Assembly (NCBI GenBank): GCA_002314715.1
Contig: DCGY01000077.1
Coordinates: 1 to 44,879, forward strand
From: Lachnospiraceae bacterium UBA1766
Lineage (GTDB): Bacteria > Bacillota > Clostridia > Lachnospirales > Lachnospiraceae
Direction of reading: 5' to 3'
Length of the DNA: 44,879 nucleotides
Shown: positions 17,143 to 26,353 of the stretch, piece by piece
Position numbering within the stretch: position 1 is the stretch's first letter
Layout of the letters: each line of letters begins with the position of its first letter
Translations under genes and position numbers: made by a program
The notes under the pieces: generated by a model
What the model saw: the letters and a program-made list of their open reading frames with translations, nothing else
The model's database searches: none
Told to the model about the DNA's origin: nothing

Positions 17143-17979
17143 GTGAAGAAACGTTTGACGTTATGTCTTTTCATAGGAATGCTGTTTTGTCTGTTTCTCT
17201 GCGGGTGCGGGGATAGCTCCATTGACGGAGAAGTTTTTCATCCCCGGATGATTATCGGAAAATGGGTGATTCCGGAGATACCGGATCAGGAAATTGTGTT
17301 TGCAGAGGATGGAACCTGTATTCTCCATGGAATAGAATACAACTGGAAATATCGAAAAACCTGGTCCGATCAGGTGGTACGGCTGGATTTGTTTCAGGGA
17401 GACAATCGTATGTATCAGGTGCAATTGTTTTCGGGTGTGGAATACGGATATCGTAAAATTCTGAATGTGGGTACCTTAGTGGGCAAGGACGTGGAGTTTA
17501 CCCGGGAGGATGCCGGATATATTCATTTGGACAGCCTTCAAAAGGTGGAATTGACCATGGATAATTTCGATACCTACTTTGAACGGGTAGACATTGTGGA
17601 GGCCTACAAGGAAGAAAATGACACGGGTGTCAATTACCGAGTCCTGGAATATTTGGTGCCCAGGGCGGAATATGTGGACAAGGTTCGTTTTGTGCTTTCT
17701 TCCGGTGTTATTGAGGCAGATTTGAAGCTTACCACTGCGCAGAATAAGGCAGGTGCACTGGATAACGGTTTCGAACCCGGAGCATATGGGGAACACAGCA
17801 ACCGTATGAATGTGGTAGCCTCTTTTGGAGAAATTCACACAGAAAAAGCCGGTAACTACAATTGGGGCGTATTGCTCCAGACTGCAGTACCGACTTTCGA
17901 TGCAAAGGATTCGGTTGACGGATATATTTCGGAATATCAAATCAACAAGGTGCAGGGGGTTATGTACCTGTACCAATAA
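17143..17979 (+). CDS. Putative lipoprotein of unknown function
   Basis: A 278-residue protein with a lipoprotein signal peptide: basic KKR, a hydrophobic core, then the lipobox LCGC near residue 22, so the mature protein should be anchored to the outer face of the membrane. The mature part is beta-rich (GKWVIPEIPDQEIVFAEDGT; NWKYRKTWSDQVVRLDLFQG) and I do not recognise the family. The GTG at 17143 follows GGAGGA and was chosen over upstream ATG codons because it gives a compact signal peptide. It has its own promoter. The stop codon directly abuts the stop of the convergent esterase gene. Confidence 0.7.
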   Translation: MKKRLTLCLFIGMLFCLFLCGCGDSSIDGEVFHPRMIIGKWVIPEIPDQEIVFAEDGTCILHGIEYNWKYRKTWSDQVVRLDLFQGDNRMYQVQLFSGVEYGYRKILNVGTLVGKDVEFTREDAGYIHLDSLQKVELTMDNFDTYFERVDIVEAYKEENDTGVNYRVLEYLVPRAEYVDKVRFVLSSGVIEADLKLTTAQNKAGALDNGFEPGAYGEHSNRMNVVASFGEIHTEKAGNYNWGVLLQTAVPTFDAKDSVDGYISEYQINKVQGVMYLYQ

Positions 17980-19062
17980 TTACCAGTTTAAAATCGCTTT
18001 CATTTGGGGTGCCAATACATCGGCAGCTTTTTGATGTGCGGATTCCAAAGGATGGTAATCGGACACGTATCCGATGCTTCCGTCCTGTTCCGGTAAAAGA
18101 ATGGAATGAATTTTAATATCCTTTGTCTGCTGGCTGTAGGTGCCTACTGCCTTGCATACATAAGGGAACAAACGATCTCCCATAAGACCCAGTACACAGA
18201 AGATTTCTGCATTGGGGTTATGCTTGCGAATGACTTTCAGGAAGTTGACATATTCCTGACAATAGTCTTCCTGGCGATCGGTAAAGTCCTGACAATAACT
18301 GTCATCGTTGGTACCTAAGTTGACAACCACTACGTCCGGCTGAATTTTCTGGAAATTCCAGGGAATATCGGCAGGGCGTATTTTTTCTGCCTCGGTTACT
18401 CCGATAACATCATCACTGAAAGCGAAGGATTCATAATACTTGGGAACCAAATGAGAAAGCAGCTTCTCCTTGGGCTCTGCCACGTATCCGGAAATGATTC
18501 CGTAACCGCTGTAAGAAACCAGGCTGTAATCAGCATCCAAAGCCATGGCGGTTTTGTATGCATAGGCACGGGTGGGATCCTCTGTATTGGTGGTGAAAGG
18601 ATGCAGGGGATCTTCGTCATCCACACCGTAACCACAGGTGATGGAATCGCCGACAAATTCGATGAGGTGGGATTTTTTTGCAGCAGGGGAAATGGTTTCA
18701 TCATCTCCGATTTCCAGAGGGCAAATTGCCAAAGCAGACATGGCGGACTCGGACAATTTGATGATTCGTACGGAAACGGTCTCGACGGCAGCGCTTTCGA
18801 AAATGGTGTATTCCTTTTTCTGTGCGTCAATCATATCATTAATGACACGAGTGTCATTAACATAAATGGCTAATCGGGCATGATTCAAAGGATCATGATT
18901 GGCGGTGGCAATCATACCGCCCAAAACAGTTGCTTTTAAGCATTTACCGGTATAAGTAAAAGCAATTCCGGATGCAGAAAAGGTCAACCAGAGATTTTCG
19001 TTGATTTCATGGCTTCTGCCAATCAGTTTCACATTATTTTGATTTAATAATACTTTTTTCAT
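17980..19062 (-). CDS. SGNH/GDSL carbohydrate esterase, CE2-like
   Basis: A 360-residue protein with the two-domain layout of family CE2 deacetylases: an N-terminal jelly-roll domain (~1-125) and a C-terminal SGNH hydrolase domain. The nucleophile is S140 in FVGDSITCGYG. The oxyanion/Asn block is NLGTNDDSY, and the catalytic His is H337 in SDYHPLESAHQ. CE2 enzymes remove acetyl groups from plant cell wall or other glycans. No signal peptide is visible, so it probably acts in the cytoplasm on imported oligosaccharides. AAAGG lies upstream of the ATG. A perfect inverted repeat lies inside the coding region at 18839-18860. Confidence 0.85.
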   Translation of the reverse strand: MKKVLLNQNNVKLIGRSHEINENLWLTFSASGIAFTYTGKCLKATVLGGMIATANHDPLNHARLAIYVNDTRVINDMIDAQKKEYTIFESAAVETVSVRIIKLSESAMSALAICPLEIGDDETISPAAKKSHLIEFVGDSITCGYGVDDEDPLHPFTTNTEDPTRAYAYKTAMALDADYSLVSYSGYGIISGYVAEPKEKLLSHLVPKYYESFAFSDDVIGVTEAEKIRPADIPWNFQKIQPDVVVVNLGTNDDSYCQDFTDRQEDYCQEYVNFLKVIRKHNPNAEIFCVLGLMGDRLFPYVCKAVGTYSQQTKDIKIHSILLPEQDGSIGYVSDYHPLESAHQKAADVLAPQMKAILNW

Positions 19063-19295
19063 AAGTAGGCAGCCTTTCTTTGAGAAGTTCCTTAAAAACG
19101 GAACGATTTACGGAAATAATTGTATCATGGGGCTCCAAAACCCGTCAAGAACGGGCTGTTTATATTTTTTTTAGGGGATTATTCGTTTGTTTTAATACCT
19201 TTTTTGAAAAGGTGTGTTACAATACCATTAGACAATAAAACAAATGGATAAAAAAGAATACATTTGTAAAAAAGAGAATCCCAGGGAGAAACTGT

Positions 19296-20777
19296 ATGAA
19301 ACTCAGAACCAGATTACAGATTACCTTTATTACCATTATTGTAATTCCTCTTTTTTTGACGGTTATCGCTTTTTTGTGCATCGGAATCTATCTGATGAAT
19401 ATTGAAAAAGGGCAGGGCGTTCGGGAACTGAATTACTCCATGTTTACGGAAAATATGGATGAATTGATACACATGAACGATGATGTGTACGATTATCTCA
19501 GAAAGCAGATTGACAGCGATCCAAAGCTTTTGGAAGATAAAGGATACCTGGAAAAAGTTAATTCAGAGGTCGCCAGAAAGTCCACTTATCTGATCGTTAA
19601 GAAAGACAGAGAAATCTATTATACCGGAAATCCCAGTGGCGCAGAAAAAATATTATCCAAGTTGCCTGCATATGAAAACGTAATGGAATCCGGAGACGGT
19701 GGCCTGTTTTTGGAGGAATATGATAAATATGTAAAATTATTGCGTTTTGATTTCTCGGACGGAAGCAAAGGTTCCGTATTTGTTATTACCAATGCCAACG
19801 CTATGATTTCCAGAAGATTATTGATTTCCATGTTTATTGCCATCATCGCAATTCTGGTATTCACCAGTTTTATGCTGACGGAATGGATTCATAAATCGGT
19901 TTTCCGACCTTTGTGTGATTTAAACAATGCTATGAATAAGATTAAATCCGGCAATCTGGACTATGTACTGGAAACCGGCAATGAAGGCGGAGAAATCGGC
20001 GATTTATATCGAAATTACGAGGACATGAGGCTTCGCCTGAAGGAGTCTGCAGAGGAAAAGGAAGATCAGGAAAAGCGTTACCGGGAATTGGTTCGTAATA
20101 TCTCCCATGATTTGAAAACACCGATTACCGCAATTAAGGGCTATGTGGAAGGTATCATGGACGGTGTGGCGGATACGCCGGAAAAGATGGACAAGTACAT
20201 CAAAACCATATACAACAAGGCCAATGATATGGACCGACTGATTAATGAGTTGTCGGTGTACTCGGGAATTGACAGCAATAAAATTCCTTATAATTTCCGA
20301 CAGATTAACGTGGCTGATTATTTTGGAGACTGTGTGGAGGAGGTTGGTTTAGACCTGGAATCCCATAATATTCAGTTGAATTACTCCAATATGATTCCCA
20401 GTGATGTGATTATTATTGCAGATCCGGAACAGCTCAAAAAGGTAATAAACAATATTATCGGAAACAGTGTAAAATATATGGATAAGCCGGAAGGAAAAAT
20501 CGATATTCGACTGCTGGACGAAGAGGATTCCGTGCGTGTAGAGATCGAAGACAATGGACGGGGAGTCGCGCAGAAGGACCTGGAAAAGATTTTTGAACGG
20601 TTTTATCGAACAGATGCTTCCCGCAATTCGATGCAGGGTGGCAGCGGAATCGGACTTTCCATCGTAAAGAAAATTATTGAGGACCACGGCGGTTATATTT
20701 GGGCCACCGGAAAAGAAGGAGTGGGTACCTGTATTCACTTCGTCATTCGTAAATATGTGGATTTAAATCAAAAGTAA
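19296..20777 (+). CDS. Sensor histidine kinase (HAMP, HisKA, HATPase)
   Basis: A 493-residue membrane sensor kinase. There is a transmembrane segment near residues 8-32, an extracellular sensor region to ~165, a second segment near 170-195, HAMP, and then a dimerisation helix with phospho-acceptor H271 in NISHDLKTPITAIKGY. The catalytic domain carries the N-box (NNIIGNSVKYMD), G1 (VEIEDNGRGV), F-box (IFERFYR) and G2 (GGSGIGLSIVKKI). AGGGAG precedes the ATG. It is paired with the response regulator starting 22 bases downstream. The stimulus is unknown. Confidence 0.9.
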   Translation: MKLRTRLQITFITIIVIPLFLTVIAFLCIGIYLMNIEKGQGVRELNYSMFTENMDELIHMNDDVYDYLRKQIDSDPKLLEDKGYLEKVNSEVARKSTYLIVKKDREIYYTGNPSGAEKILSKLPAYENVMESGDGGLFLEEYDKYVKLLRFDFSDGSKGSVFVITNANAMISRRLLISMFIAIIAILVFTSFMLTEWIHKSVFRPLCDLNNAMNKIKSGNLDYVLETGNEGGEIGDLYRNYEDMRLRLKESAEEKEDQEKRYRELVRNISHDLKTPITAIKGYVEGIMDGVADTPEKMDKYIKTIYNKANDMDRLINELSVYSGIDSNKIPYNFRQINVADYFGDCVEEVGLDLESHNIQLNYSNMIPSDVIIIADPEQLKKVINNIIGNSVKYMDKPEGKIDIRLLDEEDSVRVEIEDNGRGVAQKDLEKIFERFYRTDASRNSMQGGSGIGLSIVKKIIEDHGGYIWATGKEGVGTCIHFVIRKYVDLNQK

Positions 20778-20799
20778 AGGATTGTACGGAGGGTATGTT

Positions 20800-21492
20800 A
20801 TGAGTAAGATTTTGATTGTGGAAGATGAAGTTGCAATTGCAGATTTGGAAAAAGATTATTTGGAGCTGAGTGACTTTGAGGTGGACATTCGTCATACCGG
20901 AACAGCGGGTTATGAGGCTGCCATGGAAAAGGATTATGACCTGATTATTCTGGATTTAATGCTTCCGGAAATGGATGGTTATGAAGTATGCAGAAGGGTT
21001 CGTGATGAAAAGAATGTGCCCATTCTTATGGTTTCTGCCAGAAAAGACGACATAGATAAGATCCGCGGCCTGGGTCTGGGTGCGGACGATTATATTACCA
21101 AGCCCTTCAGCCCCAGTGAGCTGGTGGCCAGAGTAAAGGCACACCTGGCACGTTATGAAAGATTGGTGGGAACCAATGCAAAACAGCAAAATGACCTGGT
21201 GGAGATTCGAGGAATTCGCATCGATAAGACTGCCCGTCGTGTATATGTGGAGGGGGAAGAAAAAGTATTTACCACCAAGGAATTCGATCTCTTGACTTTT
21301 CTTGCCGAAAACCCGAACCATGTTTACACCAAGGAGGAATTATTCCGTGAAATTTGGGATATGGATTCCATCGGCGATATTGCAACCGTTACCGTTCACA
21401 TCAAGAAAATCCGTGAAAAAATTGAAAAGGATACCTCTAAACCACAGTACATTGAGACAATTTGGGGCGTAGGATATCGTTTCAAAGTGTAA
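20800..21492 (+). CDS. OmpR-family response regulator
   Basis: A 230-residue DNA-binding regulator partnered with the adjacent sensor kinase. The receiver domain starts SKILIVEDEVAIADLE, with acidic pocket E8/D9, phospho-acceptor D52 in IILDLMLPEMDGYE, and a conserved Lys in DDYITKPFSPSEL. The C-terminal winged helix shows VFTTKEFDLLTFLAENPNHV and a final WGVGYRFKV. The ATG at 20800 follows GGAGGG at good distance, so the longer TTG start at 20782 is unlikely. Confidence 0.92.
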   Translation: MSKILIVEDEVAIADLEKDYLELSDFEVDIRHTGTAGYEAAMEKDYDLIILDLMLPEMDGYEVCRRVRDEKNVPILMVSARKDDIDKIRGLGLGADDYITKPFSPSELVARVKAHLARYERLVGTNAKQQNDLVEIRGIRIDKTARRVYVEGEEKVFTTKEFDLLTFLAENPNHVYTKEELFREIWDMDSIGDIATVTVHIKKIREKIEKDTSKPQYIETIWGVGYRFKV

Positions 21493-21504
21493 TCTGTTTT
21501 TTCG

Positions 21505-21533
21505 TTGACTTCCAAAAACAGAACAGTTACAAT
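21505..21533 (+). promoter_or_regulatory. Promoter for the ACT-domain gene
   Basis: TTGACT and TACAAT are spaced by exactly 17 bases, about 50 bases before the ACT gene start. The spacer lies over a short inverted repeat (CTGTTTTT and AAAAACAG). Confidence 0.75.
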
Positions 21534-21581
21534 AGGTTTTGTTGTTAGATGACTTCAGAGAAATGAAAAGAGGAATAAAGA

Positions 21582-21986
21582 ATGCTTCGTCAGGTTTCAA
21601 TTTACGCAGAAAATAAAAAAGGTACCATGGAAAATATTACCGCAATTCTCCTGGAAAAAGGAATTAATATTCTTGGCTCTGTAACCAATGACAGTGCGGA
21701 ATACGGTATTGTGAGAATGGTCGTATCCAATCCTACCACAGCTTATGAGGCTCTTTCCGGTGCCGGATATATTTGCAAGCTTACCGAGGTAATCGGCGTA
21801 GAGGTAGAGGATAAAGTTGGAAATCTTCACAATCTGTTATTGAGTTTGCAGGAAAGCAATATTAATGTGGATTATTTGTATCTTTCCTTTAACCGTGAGT
21901 CCGGAAAGCCGATTATGGTATTCCACTGCGAGGATGCGGGAGAGGTTCGAAACTGTTTGGCTGCAAAGGGCTTTTCTGTGTTATAA
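21582..21986 (+). CDS. Tandem ACT-domain protein
   Basis: A 134-residue protein made of two ACT modules: residues 1-68 (QVSIYAENKKGTMENITAIL, then INILGSVTNDS) and 70-134 (IGVEVEDKVGNLHNLLLSLQ, then INVDYLYLSF). ACT domains bind amino acids or small ligands and often act as allosteric sensors. Stand-alone tandem ACT proteins occur in Firmicutes, with functions mostly unknown. It has its own promoter and no catalytic domain. GAGGAAT lies before the ATG. Confidence 0.85.
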   Translation: MLRQVSIYAENKKGTMENITAILLEKGINILGSVTNDSAEYGIVRMVVSNPTTAYEALSGAGYICKLTEVIGVEVEDKVGNLHNLLLSLQESNINVDYLYLSFNRESGKPIMVFHCEDAGEVRNCLAAKGFSVL

Positions 21987-22011
21987 AATGTGCTTTGAGT
22001 AGGAGGAGAGA

Positions 22012-23334
22012 ATGCTTCCGGAGCAATTTTTGGATCGTATGAAGGAAATGCTTGGAGAGGAATTTCCTGCATTTTTGGAAAGCTATGAGAAGGATCGATA
22101 TCAGGCACTTCGCCTGAATGGATTAAAAAAATCGGAGAGTGGCGAGAATGCGTTAGACATTCTTTCCGCTCTTTTTCACTTGGAAAAGGTGGAGTGGGCA
22201 GAGAACGGATATTATTATCAAAAGGAAGATCAGCCGGGCAAACATCCCTTTCATGAGGCAGGCGTCTATTATATTCAGGAGCCCAGTGCTATGGCCCCTG
22301 TAGAGCAATTACAAGTGATGCCCGGAGAGCGGGTACTGGATTTATGTGCCTCGCCCGGAGGCAAAAGTACCCAGATTGCATCCAAACTGCAGGGAGAGGG
22401 CTGGCTTTTGTGTAATGAGATTCATCCGGTTCGTGCCAAGAATCTTTCGGAGAATATTGAGCGTATGGGTATTTGGAATGCCTGCGTGACCAATGAGACG
22501 CCGGAAAAACTGGCATCCGTATTTCCGGTGTATTTTGATAAAATTCTGGTGGATGCACCTTGCAGCGGAGAGGGAATGTTCCGCAAGAATGAGGATGCGG
22601 TATTTGAATGGAGCCTTGAAAATGTAGCCAATTGTGCTGCAAAGCAGGCGGAGATTTTGGACTGTGCCGCGCAGATGTTAAAGCCGGGAGGACGCCTGGT
22701 TTATTCTACCTGTACCTTTTCACCCCAGGAAAATGAGGAAAGTATTTCCAAATTTTTGGAAAGGCATCCGGAGTTTTCGTTAGAGAAACAAAAACGTTTA
22801 TATCCCCATCAAATCAAAGGGGAAGGCCATTTCCTGGCGGTTTTAAATAAGTCGGGAGAGCGGGTGGAAGAATATGTGGCGGCAACCGGATTGTCGGCAG
22901 GACTTTCCAAGAAGGATATCGGTGTTTGGACAGAATTTGAGAAAGATACCTTAAAGCAGCCTGTTCAGGAAATCTTTGCGCCTTCCAAGTTTTTGGCTTT
23001 TGGCGAGAATTTGTATTTGGTACCGGAGTTTTTGCCGGGACTTAAGGGATTGAAGGTGCTTCGGCCGGGACTGCATTTGGGAACGGAGAAGAAAAATCGT
23101 TTTGAACCTGCCCATGCCCTTGCTCTTGCATTATCCGGAAAAGAGGTGCGTTATTCCTGCGCGTTAAAGCAGGAGGAGCGTCTGGTGGCAGATTACTTGA
23201 ATGGTATGACCTTCCCCATGGAAGGAGAAAAAGGCTGGTATATTATTTCCGTCAACGGGTTTAGCCTGGGATGGGGGAAATTGGCCGGAAATATTATGAA
23301 AAATCATTATCCGAAAGGCTTGAGAAAACCTTGA
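22012..23334 (+). CDS. RsmF-type rRNA (cytosine-5) methyltransferase
   Basis: A 440-residue SAM-dependent RNA methyltransferase of the NOL1/NOP2/sun family. Motifs are present in order: SAM-binding LDLCASPGGKSTQIA, VDAPCSGEGMFRK with the PC cysteine, and YSTCTFSPQENEE with the catalytic TC cysteine. The C-terminal ~130 residues match the RsmF-type C-terminal extension (RPGLHLGTEKKNRFEPAHAL; GWYIISVNGFSLGWGKLAG). The target is expected to be a cytosine of rRNA. It overlaps the downstream pseudouridine synthase gene, so the two form an RNA-modification unit. Confidence 0.88.
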   Translation: MLPEQFLDRMKEMLGEEFPAFLESYEKDRYQALRLNGLKKSESGENALDILSALFHLEKVEWAENGYYYQKEDQPGKHPFHEAGVYYIQEPSAMAPVEQLQVMPGERVLDLCASPGGKSTQIASKLQGEGWLLCNEIHPVRAKNLSENIERMGIWNACVTNETPEKLASVFPVYFDKILVDAPCSGEGMFRKNEDAVFEWSLENVANCAAKQAEILDCAAQMLKPGGRLVYSTCTFSPQENEESISKFLERHPEFSLEKQKRLYPHQIKGEGHFLAVLNKSGERVEEYVAATGLSAGLSKKDIGVWTEFEKDTLKQPVQEIFAPSKFLAFGENLYLVPEFLPGLKGLKVLRPGLHLGTEKKNRFEPAHALALALSGKEVRYSCALKQEERLVADYLNGMTFPMEGEKGWYIISVNGFSLGWGKLAGNIMKNHYPKGLRKP

Positions 23335-24023
23335 AAACAGAAATTATTTATGAGGATAAGGATCTGCTGGTCATTCGAAAACCCCAGGGTCTGGCGACCC
23401 AAAGCGGACAGATTGGGCAGATGGATGTAGTCAGTGAGTTGAAAAATTATCTGGCGGCGAAGAAGGAAAATACCTATGTGGGTGTCATTCATCGATTGGA
23501 TCAGCCGGTAGAGGGACTTCTGGTCTTTGCAAAAAACAAAACAGTGGCCGCAGGGCTTAGCGGACAATTGACCAAAGGGGCCTTAAATAAACATTACTAT
23601 GCTGTGGTATGTGGAGATTTACCCAAATCGGAGGATACCCTGACAGACTATTTGCAAAAAACGAAGGAACAAAAGGCAGAGGTTGTGGACAGGTCTTTGC
23701 CGGAGGCAAAAGAGGCGGTTCTTCACTATCTTGTAATTGCGAGACAGGTGATGGGGAGAGAGGCTTCCTGCCTGGATATTCAGATTGACACCGGTCGCTT
23801 CCATCAGATTCGTTGCCAGATGGCTCACGCAGGTTTTCCTTTGCTGGGAGATCAAAAATACGGCACGCCAAAATCATTGAAAACGAGCACGGAACAGATG
23901 GTACGCTATGTGGCGTTATGTGCGTACCGTTTGGAATTTTTGCATCCCGTTACCGGGAAGAAAATGTGTTTTGCCTGTAAGCCTTCGGGAAAAGCTTTTG
24001 CTGGTATAAATTTTCCGAAATAA
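23271..24023 (+). CDS. RluA-family pseudouridine synthase
   Basis: It isomerises uridine to pseudouridine in RNA. Catalytic Asp is in HRLDQPVEGLLVFAKN, and the substrate-binding motif is TGRFHQIRCQMAHAGFPLLG. It is a single-domain enzyme of up to 250 residues without an S4 domain. The start is uncertain. ATG 23271 overlaps the methyltransferase gene by 64 bases. TTG 23331 gives a stop-start overlap (TTGA) and a product beginning near KTEIIYEDKDLLVIRK, a more typical N-terminus. The RNA target cannot be told from sequence. Confidence 0.87.
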   Translation: MGEIGRKYYEKSLSERLEKTLKTEIIYEDKDLLVIRKPQGLATQSGQIGQMDVVSELKNYLAAKKENTYVGVIHRLDQPVEGLLVFAKNKTVAAGLSGQLTKGALNKHYYAVVCGDLPKSEDTLTDYLQKTKEQKAEVVDRSLPEAKEAVLHYLVIARQVMGREASCLDIQIDTGRFHQIRCQMAHAGFPLLGDQKYGTPKSLKTSTEQMVRYVALCAYRLEFLHPVTGKKMCFACKPSGKAFAGINFPK

Positions 24024-24079
24024 GTCCACACTAACATCTATAGACAACCGATTCGTATGGAAGAAAGGATGCCGAACAG

Positions 24080-25168
24080 ATGTGGAAAAAGATACTTCAA
24101 AATGATATTACCTTACTGCTTCTGCTGACAGGAGCAGTAATTTTTTTGCTGAAATTTGTTACTCCTCTTTTGGGACCACTGTTGCTTTCCTGCATTTTTT
24201 TGGCGGGGTTTGGTCCTTCCATGGGTTTTGTGCAAAGGCATTTTCGAATCAAACGACAATATTCGGCCGTGTTGTACTTATTGATTGTTCTGGGCATTCT
24301 GCTGGCATTGTTTTGGATTCTTTCCTATTGGCTTGTGGGGAATATTCCCATGTGGGCGAAGGAACTTAAGGAGTTACAAGGCAATCTGACAGAATGGATG
24401 GAGCAATTGGGAATGCTGTGTAAGAGATGGTTCGGCATTCATCCGGAATATCTGGAGCAAATTCTGCAGGAGGGTCTTGCAAATGCGATGCAATCGCTGG
24501 AGGAGAAAATGGTACCCGGTGTGGTGGATAATTCTGTGCGCTTTGCCAAGGTTTTGGCCTGCATGGGAGGCTTCTGGATTACTTTTTTTATCGCTGTTAT
24601 TCTTTTGGCCAAGGACTACGACAGGGCGGTAAATTTTCTTTTGGACAAAGAAAAATGCCATGTGATTTTGAATATTTTATGTGGAGTAATTCGATATATT
24701 GTTACCTTTTTGAAAAGTCAGCTGATTATACTGAGCCTGATTTCCCTATTGTGTATGGTGGTGCTTTCTCTGTTTCATGTTTCCCAGGGGATTGCCTTTG
24801 GCTTGTTGGCGGGTGTGCTGGATGCCCTTCCCTTTATCGGGACGGGCATTGTTTTGGTACCGCTTTCCCTAAGTGGTTTTCTGACCGGTGCGTATGGGAA
24901 GGGGGCGGGTTGTCTGGTACTGTATGTTGCCTGTATTCTTCTGCGAGAACTGTTGGAGCCCAAGCTTTTGGGGAAGCAGATGGGGGTTTCGCCGGTGCTT
25001 ATGCTGATGTCTTTGTATGCGGGAATCCAATTGTTCGGAGTGGTGGGGATTTTAAAGGGCCCTCTTGGTTTTGTGGTGATTTGGCAGGCCTTTCTGAGCC
25101 TGAAAAATGAAAGGGAAAAGGAAGGGAAAAAAGATCCGGAAAAGCCCGAAAGTCCCCGATTTTCTTGA
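24080..25168 (+). CDS. AI-2E family transporter-like membrane protein
   Basis: A 362-residue integral membrane protein with about seven to eight hydrophobic helices. The C-terminal signature (GLLAGVLDALPFIGTGIVL; LRELLEPKLLGKQMGVSPV) is typical of the AI-2E/PerM family. A soluble helical stretch at ~95-165 lies between the helix pairs, as in sporulation protein YtvI and other members. The substrate is unknown; the family name does not prove AI-2 export. The C-terminal tail is highly charged. GAAAGGA lies upstream of the ATG. Confidence 0.85.
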   Translation: MWKKILQNDITLLLLLTGAVIFLLKFVTPLLGPLLLSCIFLAGFGPSMGFVQRHFRIKRQYSAVLYLLIVLGILLALFWILSYWLVGNIPMWAKELKELQGNLTEWMEQLGMLCKRWFGIHPEYLEQILQEGLANAMQSLEEKMVPGVVDNSVRFAKVLACMGGFWITFFIAVILLAKDYDRAVNFLLDKEKCHVILNILCGVIRYIVTFLKSQLIILSLISLLCMVVLSLFHVSQGIAFGLLAGVLDALPFIGTGIVLVPLSLSGFLTGAYGKGAGCLVLYVACILLRELLEPKLLGKQMGVSPVLMLMSLYAGIQLFGVVGILKGPLGFVVIWQAFLSLKNEREKEGKKDPEKPESPRFS

Positions 25169-25193
25169 CTTTTGACACTTGCTATAGCATAAT
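25165..25193 (+). promoter_or_regulatory. Promoter for the CapA-like gene
   Basis: TTGACT and CATAAT have a 17-base spacer, at the end of the upstream permease gene and about 60 bases before the CapA-like start. Confidence 0.7.
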
Positions 25194-25253
25194 TATGGAT
25201 AGAAAATCGTGACACTTATCGGTGTGACAATTTTTGGCAAATGGGGGATACAA

Positions 25254-26339
25254 ATGAAAAGAGTCATGGGAATGCTATTCGGATTAAGCATCCTTTTTTT
25301 GCTTGCCGGATGTTCTGAAAAACAGGAGGCTTCTCCGATTATTGTGGAGGCGAAACCGGTGGAGTATACCGTGGTGGAAGAGGTGAAAACGCTGCCGAGT
25401 ACGGAGGAAACTCTTTCGGACGAAGTGGTCACTTTTACCATTACCTGTGTGGGGGACTGCAGTCTTGGAAACCATATGAAACAAGATTATCCGGGCTCCT
25501 TCTATCAGATGTACGACCAGCAGGGGGCGGATTATTTCTTTGCGGATGTGCGGGATATTTTTGAAGCCGACGACATGACGATTGTCAATCTGGAGGGTGT
25601 TTTGACAGACAGCAATCAGGCTACCCCCAACAGAACCTTTAATATTAAGGGTCCCTCCAATTACGTCAATATTCTTTCCGACAGTTTCGTAGAAGCGGTC
25701 AGCATGGGAAATAATCACCGTATGGATTACGGAGAGAAAGGTGTGGCGGATACGATTTCTGCATTAACCGAAAAAGGGATTGTCTATGCCTATGACGGAA
25801 ACATCGGAGTATTTGAGAAGAATGGAATTCGAGTAGGATTTTTCTCTGTAAATGAAGCCTCTTCGGGAAAGTCTGTGGAGAAATGGGTCACCCAGGATAT
25901 TGAAAGCCTGAAGGAGAAACAGGTGGATTTGATTCTGGCCTGCTGCCATTGGGGGACAGAAAAGGATTATTACCCGGAAAGCTATCAAAGACAGTTGGGA
26001 AAAATGTGTATTGATTTGGGGGCAGATTTGGTCATTGGCCATCATCCCCACGTGCTTCAGGGAATAGAAGCGTATAAAGGAAAAAATATTATTTACAGTC
26101 TGGGAAATTTTTGCTTTGGGGCAAACAAGAATCCTACGGATAAGGATTCGGTTATTTATGCGCAGACCTTCACTTTTGTGAACGGTGTTTTGCAGGAGGA
26201 TTTGAATGTTTCTCTGACTCCGGTGCGAATCAGCTCAGTAAATGAACGGAATGACTACCGGCCCACTGTGGCGGAAGGTTTGGAAGGACAGCGGATTTTG
26301 GATAAGATTGCCACCTACAGTCAGTTCGATACAGAATAA
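25254..26339 (+). CDS. CapA/PgsA-like lipoprotein (calcineurin-like metallophosphatase fold)
   Basis: A 361-residue protein with a lipoprotein signal (LFLLAGC near residue 20), so anchored outside the membrane. The domain is CapA-like: it opens with TCVGDCSLGN, has IVNLEGVLTD, the NNHRMDYGEKG block, and ends with CCHWGTEKDYYPES and GADLVIGHHPHVLQG with IIYSLGNFCFG. These are the metal-binding positions of the family. Members are linked to poly-gamma-glutamate or capsule synthesis, but most have no proven function. The ATG at 25254 follows GGGGGA. The longer frame from 25209 would destroy the signal peptide. Confidence 0.88.
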   Translation: MKRVMGMLFGLSILFLLAGCSEKQEASPIIVEAKPVEYTVVEEVKTLPSTEETLSDEVVTFTITCVGDCSLGNHMKQDYPGSFYQMYDQQGADYFFADVRDIFEADDMTIVNLEGVLTDSNQATPNRTFNIKGPSNYVNILSDSFVEAVSMGNNHRMDYGEKGVADTISALTEKGIVYAYDGNIGVFEKNGIRVGFFSVNEASSGKSVEKWVTQDIESLKEKQVDLILACCHWGTEKDYYPESYQRQLGKMCIDLGADLVIGHHPHVLQGIEAYKGKNIIYSLGNFCFGANKNPTDKDSVIYAQTFTFVNGVLQEDLNVSLTPVRISSVNERNDYRPTVAEGLEGQRILDKIATYSQFDTE

Positions 26340-26353
26340 AAAAGAGGTACGAA

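Noticed and set aside
19139..19175. Possible terminator upstream of the sensor kinase gene
   Set aside because: The stem (CCCGT with ACGGG) is only 5 bp and is not directly followed by a T-run, so I do not list it.
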